A stretch of DNA of 27,779 bases, taken from an uncultured Acidimicrobiaceae bacterium (lineage in GTDB: Bacteria; Actinomycetota; Acidimicrobiia; Acidimicrobiales; Ilumatobacteraceae). The stretch covers positions 1-27,779 of the forward strand of contig CAIXHI010000058.1 in assembly GCA_903919215.1 (NCBI GenBank), given 5' to 3'. Below, piece after piece: positions 1 through 7,655 of this stretch (its first letter is position 1; each line of letters opens with the position of its first letter). The position numbers and the translations under genes are program-made. The notes beneath the pieces are model-generated. The model saw only the letters and a list, made by a program, of their open reading frames with translations, did no database searches and was not told the DNA's origin.

Positions 1-61
1 CCCACCTCCCACCTCCCACCTCCCACCTCCCGTTGGCCGTTGGCCGTTGGCCGTTGGCCGT
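1..61. repeat. Two adjacent 7-bp tandem repeats
   Basis: Four copies of CCCACCT (1-28, plus CCC at 29-31) are followed directly by four copies of GTTGGCC (32-59, plus GT). The first array may continue beyond the window edge. On the minus strand it gives five GGG runs separated by AGGT loops, a canonical three-tetrad G-quadruplex motif. No gene uses these bases: the in-frame TTG at 40 only extends the downstream VOC gene through low-complexity sequence with no family resemblance. Confidence 0.9.
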
Positions 62-198
62 CCAACCGATCGCCTCGTCGGAAATGTCTACGCTGCGCTC
101 TCTGGACCACCGAGCTGTTGGCTCGGCCGACAGAATGGGGACACAGCTATGGGGCGCTCGAACGGCGGGTTGCGGTCATCAGCGGATCGGCCCAACGC

Positions 199-999
199 GT
201 GAGTACACCCCGCCAGGTCCGGTGGCGACTCCGCCAGATCACCGCGCTCGTCGGAGACCTCGACCGAGCGGTCGATGATGCACGCCGCGCGTTAGGTCTG
301 TCGGTGAGCCTTCGCGACGACGGCACGACCGCGCAGCTGCACGGGATCTCCAACGCCTGGATGCCGATCGGCGCCACGATTTTTGAGCTTGCGTCGCCCG
401 CAGTCCCGGGTGACGCAACCTCGAGATTCCACGCACGATTCGGCGACGGTGGCTACATGGTGATCCTCCAGGCCAGTGATCTGGAACCGGTGAGGAGACG
501 TCTCGACGATGCCGGCGTCACCATCGACTGGGAGATCGATTATCCCGACGCGAAGGAGCTGCACCTCAGCAACGCATCCGTCGGCGGAACGCTGCTTGCG
601 ATCGACTGGGCCGCAACACCTGACCACTGGCGGTGGGCCGGGCCGGATTGGCCGTCGCACATTCGCACGCACATCGCTGGCGAGATCCTCGCTGCGGAAA
701 TCAGCGTGCCCGATCCCGCCCGCGCGGCGGCACGCTGGGCGGAAGTGGTCGGCGGGCCACTCACCCCTCGGCCGCAGGGCGTCGTTGAGTTGGCGCTCGA
801 CCGAGGTGCCCTCCGCTTCGTCCCCAGCGAGACGCATGGTCGGGGTCGGCTCACCGGCGTCGACGTCAGCGCCGGCCCCGCTGCACTGGTCGGGACGTCG
901 GTGACGGTCGCTGGCCTTCAGTTCCGGTTCGTCGAACCGTCGACACCATCTCATTGGTGGGAGGAGCCTGCGTCGCACGTGCCCGGTGCCGCCGTCTGA
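199..999 (+). CDS. Two-domain VOC (glyoxalase-fold) protein
   Basis: This 266-residue protein starts with the fold expected of a VOC protein (RLRQITALVGDLDRA, then ARRALGL), and a second beta-alpha-beta half begins near residue 150 (EISVPDPARAAARWAEVVGG). VOC proteins bind a metal between the paired modules and act as isomerases, dioxygenases or lyases; which one this is cannot be told. The GTG at 199 is chosen because the family fold begins about ten codons later and the upstream in-frame sequence runs into the tandem repeats. No strong Shine-Dalgarno precedes it, so the start is uncertain. It lies 82 bases before the DUF35 gene on the same strand and may belong to that unit. I have not identified the metal ligands. 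Confidence 0.75.
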   Translation: MSTPRQVRWRLRQITALVGDLDRAVDDARRALGLSVSLRDDGTTAQLHGISNAWMPIGATIFELASPAVPGDATSRFHARFGDGGYMVILQASDLEPVRRRLDDAGVTIDWEIDYPDAKELHLSNASVGGTLLAIDWAATPDHWRWAGPDWPSHIRTHIAGEILAAEISVPDPARAAARWAEVVGGPLTPRPQGVVELALDRGALRFVPSETHGRGRLTGVDVSAGPAALVGTSVTVAGLQFRFVEPSTPSHWWEEPASHVPGAAV

Positions 1000-1081
1000 G
1001 GCTGCGTTCGGCCACATATCGCAAGGCCACGCAGTTGGACGAGCCCTCCGGCGGGACAGGTGCAAGTGGGAGGATGTCGCC

Positions 1082-1531
1082 ATGAGCAGATCCATTTCAG
1101 ACAGCGACCTCGTGTCGACGTTTGCCCACCTCGGCATCGACCGCGACTCCGCGGCGCACTACGCCGGCCGGTTGGAGCACCTGTTGCTGATCAATCGATG
1201 TGGCGAGTGCAGCACGTACCACCACCCGCCGCGCCCGATGTGTCCGAAGTGTTGGTCGACAGACGTGGCGGCCACGGAGGTGACCGGCGATGGTGTGATC
1301 GATCTGCTGATCTTTCTCCATCAGGGCCCGCAGGCCCCTGGCGTCGACTACTCGACGCCGTATCCGGTGGCGAGCGTCGCACTCGACGAGCAGGCTGGTC
1401 TGCGCTTCACCGCCACGGTGATCGGCAGCCCGAACGAGGAGATCGCGATCGGTCAGCGGGTGACGCTCGATTGGTTCGACCGGGCCGGTGTGCCCACCCC
1501 CGCCTTCCGTCTCGTAGGCGGTGCGGCATGA
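1082..1531 (+). CDS. DUF35/OB-fold protein with zinc ribbon, partner of the next gene
   Basis: A 149-residue protein with a rubredoxin-like zinc ribbon, C40-x2-C43 and C54-x2-C57, followed by an OB-fold domain, the standard DUF35 (ChsH2 C-terminal type) layout. DUF35 proteins bind CoA substrates and are obligate partners of thiolase-fold enzymes; in steroid side-chain degradation one supports the aldolase Ltp2. The ATG at 1082 follows a clear GGGAGG at 1068-1073. Its TGA overlaps the ATG of the thiolase-fold gene (ATGA at 1528-1531), which implies translational coupling and a complex of the two products. Family assignment is firm; the substrate is unknown. Confidence 0.9.
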   Translation: MSRSISDSDLVSTFAHLGIDRDSAAHYAGRLEHLLLINRCGECSTYHHPPRPMCPKCWSTDVAATEVTGDGVIDLLIFLHQGPQAPGVDYSTPYPVASVALDEQAGLRFTATVIGSPNEEIAIGQRVTLDWFDRAGVPTPAFRLVGGAA

Positions 1532-2700
1532 GCACCTCGTCACGCAATCCGATGAAGGACCAGGTGGCGTTCGCCGGTGCGGCCACCACCGGGTTCAGCG
1601 CGCACAACACCGATCGCACACCGCTGTCGCTCGCCGCGGAAGCGTGCTCGAAGTTGCTCCGTGAGTGCGGCCTCAAGGCCTCCGACATCGACGGTATCTG
1701 CGGCCCGTCCAGCGTCAGTGCTGGCGACCTGCAGAACACGCTCGGCATCCCCGAGCTCACGTGGTGGTCCAACCCGCCGATCCCGTTCGTCAACCAGGTG
1801 ATCCAGGCTGCGAGCGCCGTACATGCCGGTGTCTGCGACACCGTGTTGGTGTACCACGTGCCGTATCGCCATGCGTTCTTCACTGCGTCGGCATTGCGCG
1901 ATCCGTTCCGCAGGGTGATGCCTGCGATCGCTCCCGGCGGAAACCCCGACACGATGTGGGGCCCCATCGGCTACACCGCCTGGGCATCGCGCTACATCCA
2001 CGAGTACAACGTGCCCAAGGAGCGATTTGGTCTGGTCGCAATCAACGATCGCTCGAACGCACAGGACAACCCAGGGGCCGCGATGCGCGAGCCGATGACG
2101 ATGGACGACTACATGTCCGCGCGCATGGTGCGCTGGCCGTTGTGCCTGCTCGACATGGACGTGCCGGTCGATGGTGCCGACGCGTTCATCATCACCACCA
2201 CGGAACGTGCTCGCGACCTGCCCTTCTCTCCGGTGATGATCAACGCCGCCGTACTCGGCATGGTCGATGCCAACGTCGAGGACCAGACCGTGTCGCTCGA
2301 GCATCATGGTCATCACGTCGTAGCGAAAGCGCTCAAGGCCAAGAGCGACTTCTGGATCGACGACATTGACGTCTACTTCCCCTACGACGGTTTCACGATC
2401 ATCACCCTGAACTGGCTGGAGAACATCGGCTTCTGCGGACGCGGTGAAGCAGGCGATTTCCTCGCCGCGAACTGGGACGCCGAGAAGAACCGGATTCTCA
2501 TCAACGGTCGTATCCCGGTCAACCCGCACGGTGGCGCGCTGTCCGAAGGCGGCAGCCAAGGTTCGGGCCACATTCGCGAGGCCATCCACCAACTGCAGGG
2601 ACGAGCAGGAGTCCGCCAGGTGGCGAACGCTCGCCGCACGATGGTCACCGCCGGCGGGTTCTTCTACAACGCCCAAGGCCTCGCGCTGCACCGCGACTGA
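1528..2700 (+). CDS. Thiolase-fold (SCP2/Ltp2-like) protein, probable retro-aldolase
   Basis: A 390-residue thiolase-superfamily protein. The C-terminal signature NPHGGALSEGGSQGSGH (residues 332-348) is typical of lipid-transfer-protein/SCP2-type thiolases. The segment that should hold the nucleophilic cysteine (about residues 75-100) has no cysteine at all; C58 and C103 lie outside it. Tyrosines are present in the late part (Y283, Y286, Y380). Ltp2-type enzymes, which cleave beta-hydroxyacyl-CoA by retro-aldol chemistry, also lack the thiolase cysteine and depend on a DUF35 partner, and such a partner overlaps this gene by four bases upstream. I infer an aldol-lyase rather than a Claisen thiolase. 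The opposing SMP-30 gene ends 30 bases downstream. Confidence 0.85.
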   Translation: MSTSSRNPMKDQVAFAGAATTGFSAHNTDRTPLSLAAEACSKLLRECGLKASDIDGICGPSSVSAGDLQNTLGIPELTWWSNPPIPFVNQVIQAASAVHAGVCDTVLVYHVPYRHAFFTASALRDPFRRVMPAIAPGGNPDTMWGPIGYTAWASRYIHEYNVPKERFGLVAINDRSNAQDNPGAAMREPMTMDDYMSARMVRWPLCLLDMDVPVDGADAFIITTTERARDLPFSPVMINAAVLGMVDANVEDQTVSLEHHGHHVVAKALKAKSDFWIDDIDVYFPYDGFTIITLNWLENIGFCGRGEAGDFLAANWDAEKNRILINGRIPVNPHGGALSEGGSQGSGHIREAIHQLQGRAGVRQVANARRTMVTAGGFFYNAQGLALHRD

Positions 2701-2716
2701 GCATCGTCAGACGGCG

Positions 2717-2731
2717 GAGGGCACTGCCCTC
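2717..2731. terminator. Hairpin between convergent genes
   Basis: GAGGGCA-C-TGCCCTC is a perfect inverted repeat between the end of the thiolase-fold gene (2700) and the stop of the SMP-30 gene (2730). The 7-bp direct repeat CAGACGG flanks it at 2708-2714 and 2731-2737. There is no T-run on either side, so an intrinsic terminator would be atypical; position and symmetry suggest a bidirectional stop. Confidence 0.45.
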
Positions 2732-3593
2732 AGACGGGACGCACACGCGCACGCGGGCGGGGAAGTCCCTCTACCTGCTGGTCGATCCTGGCGACCACAC
2801 CCAACCGCTCGTCCGCTTTCGCGGTGCCACCCATGGTGACGAAGACCGAGCGCCCGTCGCGGCCGCCGATGCACACGCTCGTGACGTGCTCGTAGGGCAT
2901 GATCCAGCGATCGTCCTCGGTGCCGTTCGGGGCGACGACGGAGATGAAGCCTGGGGCACCGTGACGACCAACGGCCACGAGCACGTGGCCTGAGGCCGCG
3001 ATAGCGATGCCGTCGGGCGTGCCGTCGGGCAAGTGAATAACCACCTGTCGTTCCGAGAGCGAACCGTCGGCGTCGAGGATGTCGTAGCGGTACAGGACGC
3101 GGGGCCCGGTGTCGACGTGGTACAGCGTGGAACCGTCCGGCGAGACACCCAACCCATTTGTCAGCTCGATCCCCGACGCAACCACGCGCGAGGCCCCCGT
3201 GGGCGACACGTAGTGCAGATCGCCCAGATGGTGCACCTTGCCGGTCTGCAGGTCGTAGTCGATGGAGCCGGCGTACACGCCGCCCTCGGGTGACGTGGTG
3301 ATGTCGTTGTACCGAGCCGTGGGCGAGCCGAAGGCTTGCTCGAGCAACGTGAACGTCTCGTCGCCGCGCTTCCACGCCAGGTTCCGACCGGAGATGATGT
3401 ACCCGCCGTCGGCGTGCAGGGCCAGACCGCCGATGCCCTTGCGATGCTCCACCACACACGACTTCTCGCCGGTGTCCAGCTGGACCGCCCACACACCGCC
3501 GCCCGAGGCGTCGGTCACCAGCACGCGATCCTCGATCTCGTCGTAGACGGGTCCTTCTGGCAGGCCAAAGCCTGTAGCGAGTATCTCGGTCAC
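2730..3593 (-). CDS. SMP-30/gluconolactonase-like beta-propeller hydrolase
   Basis: A 287-residue SMP-30/LRE-like six-bladed propeller. The expected divalent-metal ligands can be placed: E13 (in LPEGPVY), N96 (ARYNDI), N146 (LTNGLGVSPDGS) and D194 (TPDGIAI). The family hydrolyses lactones or related esters in the cytoplasm. The start is the GTG at 3593, which overlaps the TGA of the crotonase gene (GTGA); upstream in-frame codons lie inside that gene. Being the last gene of an acyl-CoA dehydrogenase/crotonase run suggests a lactone intermediate is opened in the same pathway, which is inference. Fold and metal site are well supported, substrate not. Confidence 0.87.
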   Translation of the reverse strand: MTEILATGFGLPEGPVYDEIEDRVLVTDASGGGVWAVQLDTGEKSCVVEHRKGIGGLALHADGGYIISGRNLAWKRGDETFTLLEQAFGSPTARYNDITTSPEGGVYAGSIDYDLQTGKVHHLGDLHYVSPTGASRVVASGIELTNGLGVSPDGSTLYHVDTGPRVLYRYDILDADGSLSERQVVIHLPDGTPDGIAIAASGHVLVAVGRHGAPGFISVVAPNGTEDDRWIMPYEHVTSVCIGGRDGRSVFVTMGGTAKADERLGVVARIDQQVEGLPRPRARVRPV

Positions 3594-4399
3594 TCGCTGT
3601 TGCCTTCCCAGCGCGGGGCACGACGTTCGGCGAAGGCCTTCGGGCCTTCCACGGAGTCGGGGTGATAGCGATGCAGACGCACCAACCCCCAACCCGCTTC
3701 CATCGCCGCGGTGTAGGCCATCTCGACCGAGTTCCACACTGCCTGCTGTGTCAGCGAGACGGCGCGAGGCGAGTTGGCCTTGATCTCGTTGGCGATCGAC
3801 ATGGCCAGCGTCATCAGCTCGGCTGGCTCAGCGAGCTCTTCGACGAGACCCAACTCGTACGCACGCTGGGCCGTGAGTCGGTGCGTCCTGCCGCTGAGGG
3901 TCATCCGTAGCGCGGACCCCAACGGGAGGCGCTTGGCGAGGCCGACGCTCTCGATACCGCTCACCTGGCCGACCGTGACATGGGTGTCCATGAAGCTGGC
4001 CGTGGTGGAGGCGACGACGATGTCGGAGTCGACCACGAAGTGCAAGCCTCCGGCGTTGGCGACACCGTTGATCGCAGCGATCACCGGCTTCCAGACGTGA
4101 TTCTGACGAGGGGAGAGTCGCACCTCCTGCGACATCGGGCCTTCACCGGCGCGCATGCCACCAGAGTCGGCGGCGCGCTGCATGTCGGCACCGGTGCAGA
4201 AGTGCCGATCTCCGGCGCCAGTGATGATCGCGACACGGATGTCGTCGCTGTCGCGGATGTCGGCCCAGATGTCGACCAATGCGGCGGCGATGGCCGGCGA
4301 CAAGGCATTGCCCTGCTCGGGACGGTTGAGGGTGATCACTGCCACCCCGTCGCTCACCGAGTAGAGCACCTCGCCGGAAGTGAGCTCCTTGCGACTCAC
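3590..4399 (-). CDS. Crotonase-fold enoyl-CoA hydratase/isomerase family protein
   Basis: A 269-residue crotonase with both oxyanion-hole segments (GAGDRHFCTGADM at 61-73 and INGVANAGGLHF at 110-121). Aligned by eye to rat enoyl-CoA hydratase, the two catalytic glutamates (E144 in GGGCE, E164 in QPE) fall on H120 and H140, which keep the same 20-residue spacing. A standard syn-hydration is therefore unlikely; hydrolase, retro-Claisen, isomerase or CoA-binding roles are possible. The GTG start at 4399 overlaps the TGA of the upstream dehydrogenase gene (GTGA); a TTG two codons earlier is the alternative. The stop overlaps the SMP-30 start in the same manner. Confidence 0.88.
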   Translation of the reverse strand: MSRKELTSGEVLYSVSDGVAVITLNRPEQGNALSPAIAAALVDIWADIRDSDDIRVAIITGAGDRHFCTGADMQRAADSGGMRAGEGPMSQEVRLSPRQNHVWKPVIAAINGVANAGGLHFVVDSDIVVASTTASFMDTHVTVGQVSGIESVGLAKRLPLGSALRMTLSGRTHRLTAQRAYELGLVEELAEPAELMTLAMSIANEIKANSPRAVSLTQQAVWNSVEMAYTAAMEAGWGLVRLHRYHPDSVEGPKAFAERRAPRWEGNSE

Positions 4400-5319
4400 A
4401 GCCAACGGCCCGTCACGAGTGCCTTGGAATGCCCGGCAGCGCCGCCGGCCTCCACACGCAACGCCTGCAGGCGTAGCGACGACAACGTCAGGTCGTACTC
4501 GTTCGTGAAGCCGATCGAACCACTCAACTGGTGCACTTCGAACAGCGTGCGTCCGGCAGCTTCGGCTGCCGCGAGCGCCGCCGACGCTGCCCGTTCAGCC
4601 GGTGCACCGTGGAAGGCGGCCTCACGTGCGAGCCACCTTGCGCCCTCAATGAGGACATGGGTCTCCATCATTCGGTGCTGGATCGCCTGAAACGCTGCCA
4701 GCGGCTTGCCGAACTGCACGCGACCGATCAAGTGGTCGCTCGTGAGGTCGAACGCAGCGCGGGCGGTGCCGGCAATCTCCGCCGCGATCGCAACGCGCCA
4801 CCAACGGCGGGCGACATCACCCGAGCCAGGCGCCAAATCGACGCCCTTGCCGTGTAGTTCGACAGTCGCCATCGGGTATCCGAACAGGGTGGAGGCCGCC
4901 GTGGCCGTGAACTCGGCTGCCTGGAGGATGCGGGCCTCGTGACCATCGATCACGATCAGCGCCTCGGCCTCGGCGGCATACCGAACCGGGCCGGGGATGG
5001 CCGCGTCGACAATCGCCACGAGGTTCGGCAGATCACCTGCAGGGGCCACTGCGGGAACGACGAGCGAGCGCACGCCGATCGGCGCCAAGGCCAGGTGCGT
5101 GGCCGCCAACTCGGTGACAAGCGCCGCGCTGAGCGGGCCTGTCTCGGCGTTCAGTGCCAGGTCAAGGTAGCCGGCGTCGGCCAGCAGGTCGAGGAGCCGA
5201 CCGTCCGCGCCGCCTTCAGCGCGGAGTTCCCTGGCCCGGGCGGGGCCGGCGGCACGCCGCAAGATGGTCGTGCAGGCCTCACAGATCGCCGCTTGGGTGG
5301 GTGACAGCGTCATCTCCAT
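4396..5319 (-). CDS. Short acyl-CoA dehydrogenase-like subunit (pair 1, partner subunit)
   Basis: At 307 residues it is shorter than usual acyl-CoA dehydrogenases (about 380). The FAD-contacting motif of the middle domain (FSEPxAGSDLA) is missing and the middle domain is shortened. The C-terminal helical part is recognisable: GRVQFGKPLAAFQAIQHRMM and GSIGFTNEYDLTLSSLR. Such short partners pair with a full-length neighbour as alpha2beta2 enzymes in actinobacterial steroid degradation (FadE28/FadE29 type). The full-length gene ends five bases upstream, supporting a heteromer. The ATG at 5319 is used; a second ATG at 5313 is possible. The IVD-type catalytic glutamate seen in the neighbour is absent here. 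Confidence 0.85.
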   Translation of the reverse strand: MEMTLSPTQAAICEACTTILRRAAGPARARELRAEGGADGRLLDLLADAGYLDLALNAETGPLSAALVTELAATHLALAPIGVRSLVVPAVAPAGDLPNLVAIVDAAIPGPVRYAAEAEALIVIDGHEARILQAAEFTATAASTLFGYPMATVELHGKGVDLAPGSGDVARRWWRVAIAAEIAGTARAAFDLTSDHLIGRVQFGKPLAAFQAIQHRMMETHVLIEGARWLAREAAFHGAPAERAASAALAAAEAAGRTLFEVHQLSGSIGFTNEYDLTLSSLRLQALRVEAGGAAGHSKALVTGRWL

Positions 5320-5324
5320 CGGGG

Positions 5325-6458
5325 TCAGCCCTTCGTTCCGAGCAGAACTCGCGCGAGCGAGTTCAGCTGCATCTCATACGATCCACCGGCGATGCCGGCC
5401 GTGGTGGCCCACTCGAATTGGTTGTCGGCGTGCGAATGGCGCACGAGAGCTTCCGCACCCATCAACTTGAACGCAGCCTCGCTGACTGCACGTTCTGCGT
5501 TCACCGCCGCAGTGCGGTAGACCCATGCGCTCTCGTCGGGATGCAGGCCTCGCGTTCGCTCGTCCCACACCTGGTACACCAGCACGCGGGCCGCGTCGCA
5601 CGCGACTCGAGCGTGCGCCAGCGTCTCGATGACGGACGAGTCGTCGAGCAGGCCGCGCTCGTCGCACCACTTGGCGACCCGGTCGAGATACCCGGCAGCG
5701 CGGTGGTAACGGGCGACGCCGACACGCTCGTTGGCGAGCAGCTTGCGCACGATCGTGAAGCCTTCGTTCTCCGGCCCGAGGCGGCAGGACGCCGGCACCC
5801 GGACATCGGTGAACACCACGTGATGGAACGCACCGGGGTGCACCACCGCGTCGATGTCGCCCACTTCGACGCCCGGCGTGGCGGTAGGCACCAGGAAGAT
5901 CGAGATGCCTTCCTGTTTGCGGGCCTCGGAGTTGGTGCGGGCGAGCAGGAAGCAGAACTCGGCGACGCCGGCATTCGACGTCCAGATCTTCTCGCCGTTG
6001 ATCACGTACTCGTCGCCGTCGCGCACCGCGGAGGTGCGCAGTGCCGCCAGGTCGGAACCGGCGTCGGGCTCGGAGAAACCTTGGCACCAGACGACATTGC
6101 CGTTGCTGATGCGCGTCAGGTGGTATTCCTTCTGCTCCGGTGTGCCGGCGAGGATGATGGCCGGACCGATCCAGTTGACGTTCATGTACTGACCGGTACG
6201 CGGCTCACCGTGCGCAATCATCTCTTCGGACAGGATCATCTGCTGCCACGGAGCATGCGCGCTGCCGCCGTACTCCACCGGCCAGGCGGGCGTCAACCAG
6301 CCGCGCGCGGCCAGCTTCTTCACGAACTCCATCGAGCGATCGAAGCGCTCCTGCTGTGGCAGATCGAAGAACTCGAAGTACACCGGCAGTTCCCCGTCGA
6401 GGAACCCTTTCAGCTCCTTACGAAAGCTCAGTTCTTCGTCGCTGTAGTCGAAATGCAC
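5325..6458 (-). CDS. Acyl-CoA dehydrogenase (pair 1, full-length subunit)
   Basis: A 377-residue FAD-dependent acyl-CoA dehydrogenase: N-terminal helical domain with the AWPVEYGG turn, middle domain with WCQGFSEPDAGSDLAAL (124-140) and KIWTS (157-161), C-terminal domain ending GIAGGSYEMQLNSLAR. The MCAD-type glutamate (YEG) is replaced by AGG, but E244 in LLANERVGVAR sits where isovaleryl-CoA dehydrogenase has its base. The start is the GTG at 6458 with AAGGGAG about six bases upstream; an upstream in-frame start has no such support. Five bases separate it from its short partner, so the two probably form one alpha2beta2 dehydrogenase. A good promoter lies just upstream at 6512-6540. Confidence 0.92.
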   Translation of the reverse strand: MHFDYSDEELSFRKELKGFLDGELPVYFEFFDLPQQERFDRSMEFVKKLAARGWLTPAWPVEYGGSAHAPWQQMILSEEMIAHGEPRTGQYMNVNWIGPAIILAGTPEQKEYHLTRISNGNVVWCQGFSEPDAGSDLAALRTSAVRDGDEYVINGEKIWTSNAGVAEFCFLLARTNSEARKQEGISIFLVPTATPGVEVGDIDAVVHPGAFHHVVFTDVRVPASCRLGPENEGFTIVRKLLANERVGVARYHRAAGYLDRVAKWCDERGLLDDSSVIETLAHARVACDAARVLVYQVWDERTRGLHPDESAWVYRTAAVNAERAVSEAAFKLMGAEALVRHSHADNQFEWATTAGIAGGSYEMQLNSLARVLLGTKG

Positions 6459-6511
6459 GCGTTCTCCCTTGTCGACATGCTTCCAGCCGCTGCACATGCG
6501 AAAGCGTGGTC

Positions 6512-6540
6512 ATCCTAATAACGCTAACGGAAAAGGTCAA
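6512..6540 (-). promoter_or_regulatory. Sigma-70-type promoter inside the dehydrogenase run
   Basis: Reading the minus strand, TTGACC (6540-6535) and TAGGAT (6517-6512) are separated by exactly 17 bases. The -35 box overlaps the stop codon of the upstream dehydrogenase gene. The expected start of transcription near 6505 gives a leader of about 45 bases that carries the AAGGGAG of the gene starting at 6458. This would allow the distal four genes to be expressed apart from the first two. Confidence 0.6.
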
Positions 6541-7655
6541 TCGGCTGTCCGACTGCGCAGCTCCCGGGTCAGCAACTGGCGATGATACGTGGGGCTACCG
6601 AACAGCTGTTGGCTGAGCCGCGCCCGCTTCATGTAGAAGTGGATGTCGTACTCCCAGGTGAAACCGACACCGCCGAAGCACTGCACGGCAATGCGCGTGG
6701 CCTCGGTGTAGGTGTCGCCGGAATACGACTTGGCGATCGCCGCCCACTCCACCCATCGGGCGCCATCGATGGCGTCGGCCGCAGCACGCCCAGCCACCCG
6801 TGCGGTCTCGGAGAACACGAGCAGGTTGGCGCAGTGGTGCTTCACAGCCTGGAACGAGCCGACCTTGCGCCCGAACTGCTCGCGTTCGCCCACGTACGCC
6901 ACGGTGATCTCGACGACGCGTTCGAGCCCTCCGACCGAATCGAGAGCGATTGCCACACCTGCGCGGCGGACGAGTTCGTCGATCACGTGCTGGGCATCCG
7001 CACTGGCCAACACGTTGGCGCTGGGGATGACGACGTCATCGAAATGCACGTGCGCCAACCGGCGCGTCACGTCGGTGGTGTCGAGCCGCTCAATCCGCAC
7101 TCCAGGTGCGGACGAGTCGACAACGACCAACGTCGGCACTGCACCGTCGGTGGCCGCGACAACCATCCACGACGACACGTGCGCGTCGGGCACGAATCCG
7201 GAGACGCCGCTGAGCACGAGCGATCCGTCTCTGCGCTCCACGCGAGCGGCCAATGGCTCATCCGGACGACCGGACGCACCGAACAACGCGCCGGTGGCGA
7301 TAGCGCTGCCATCGGCGATGCCCGGGATCAGCCGCTGCTGTTGCTCGTCGTCGCCGGCGAGCATCACGGCCCCCGCGGCGACGACCACGCTGGCGATCAT
7401 GGGGAGCGGTGCCAGTGCCCGCCCGATCTCTTCGAGCACGACCGCCAGTTCATGCCACGAACCGCCGGAACCGCCGACCGACTCGGGCAACGTCAGGCCC
7501 AACCAGCCCAGATCGGCAGCGAGCGCGTACAGGCTGCGATCGATGCCGTCTTCAGTGTCGATCACCTGCCGCAACACCGTTGTCGGCATGCGGTCGTCGA
7601 GTGCCTTGCGCGCCGAGGCGCGCAGTTCTTCCGCGAGTTCGTCGTTCGGGCCCAT
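6537..7655 (-). CDS. Acyl-CoA dehydrogenase-family subunit (pair 2, partner subunit)
   Basis: A 372-residue acyl-CoA dehydrogenase-fold protein. N-terminal domain with GWLGLTLPESVGGSGGS, a divergent middle domain without the FSEPxAGSDLA motif, and a C-terminal domain with REQFGRKVGSFQAVKHH and CFGGVGFTWEYDIHFYMKRA. The IVD-type glutamate is not present at the equivalent place (LVRRAGVAIALD). This is the profile of the non-FAD-motif partner in heteromeric enzymes. The ATG at 7655 overlaps by one base the TGA of the full-length dehydrogenase upstream (TGATG), so the two are probably translated together and form a complex. A TTG one codon earlier is less likely. Its stop region carries the -35 box of the next transcription unit. 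Confidence 0.88.
   Translation of the reverse strand: MGPNDELAEELRASARKALDDRMPTTVLRQVIDTEDGIDRSLYALAADLGWLGLTLPESVGGSGGSWHELAVVLEEIGRALAPLPMIASVVVAAGAVMLAGDDEQQQRLIPGIADGSAIATGALFGASGRPDEPLAARVERRDGSLVLSGVSGFVPDAHVSSWMVVAATDGAVPTLVVVDSSAPGVRIERLDTTDVTRRLAHVHFDDVVIPSANVLASADAQHVIDELVRRAGVAIALDSVGGLERVVEITVAYVGEREQFGRKVGSFQAVKHHCANLLVFSETARVAGRAAADAIDGARWVEWAAIAKSYSGDTYTEATRIAVQCFGGVGFTWEYDIHFYMKRARLSQQLFGSPTYHRQLLTRELRSRTAD

Noticed and set aside
40..198. N-terminal extension of the VOC protein through the tandem repeats
   Set aside because: The extension begins in the heptamer array and has no resemblance to the family; the GTG at 199 fits the domain edge.
292..1137. 281-codon minus-strand open frame over the VOC gene
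   Set aside because: Composition is Arg-rich and non-family, and the plus strand has a recognisable two-domain VOC protein.
5154..6518. 454-codon plus-strand open frame
   Set aside because: It is antisense to two clear acyl-CoA dehydrogenase genes, its translation is rich in Arg/His/Val with no domain, and it arises from high GC content.
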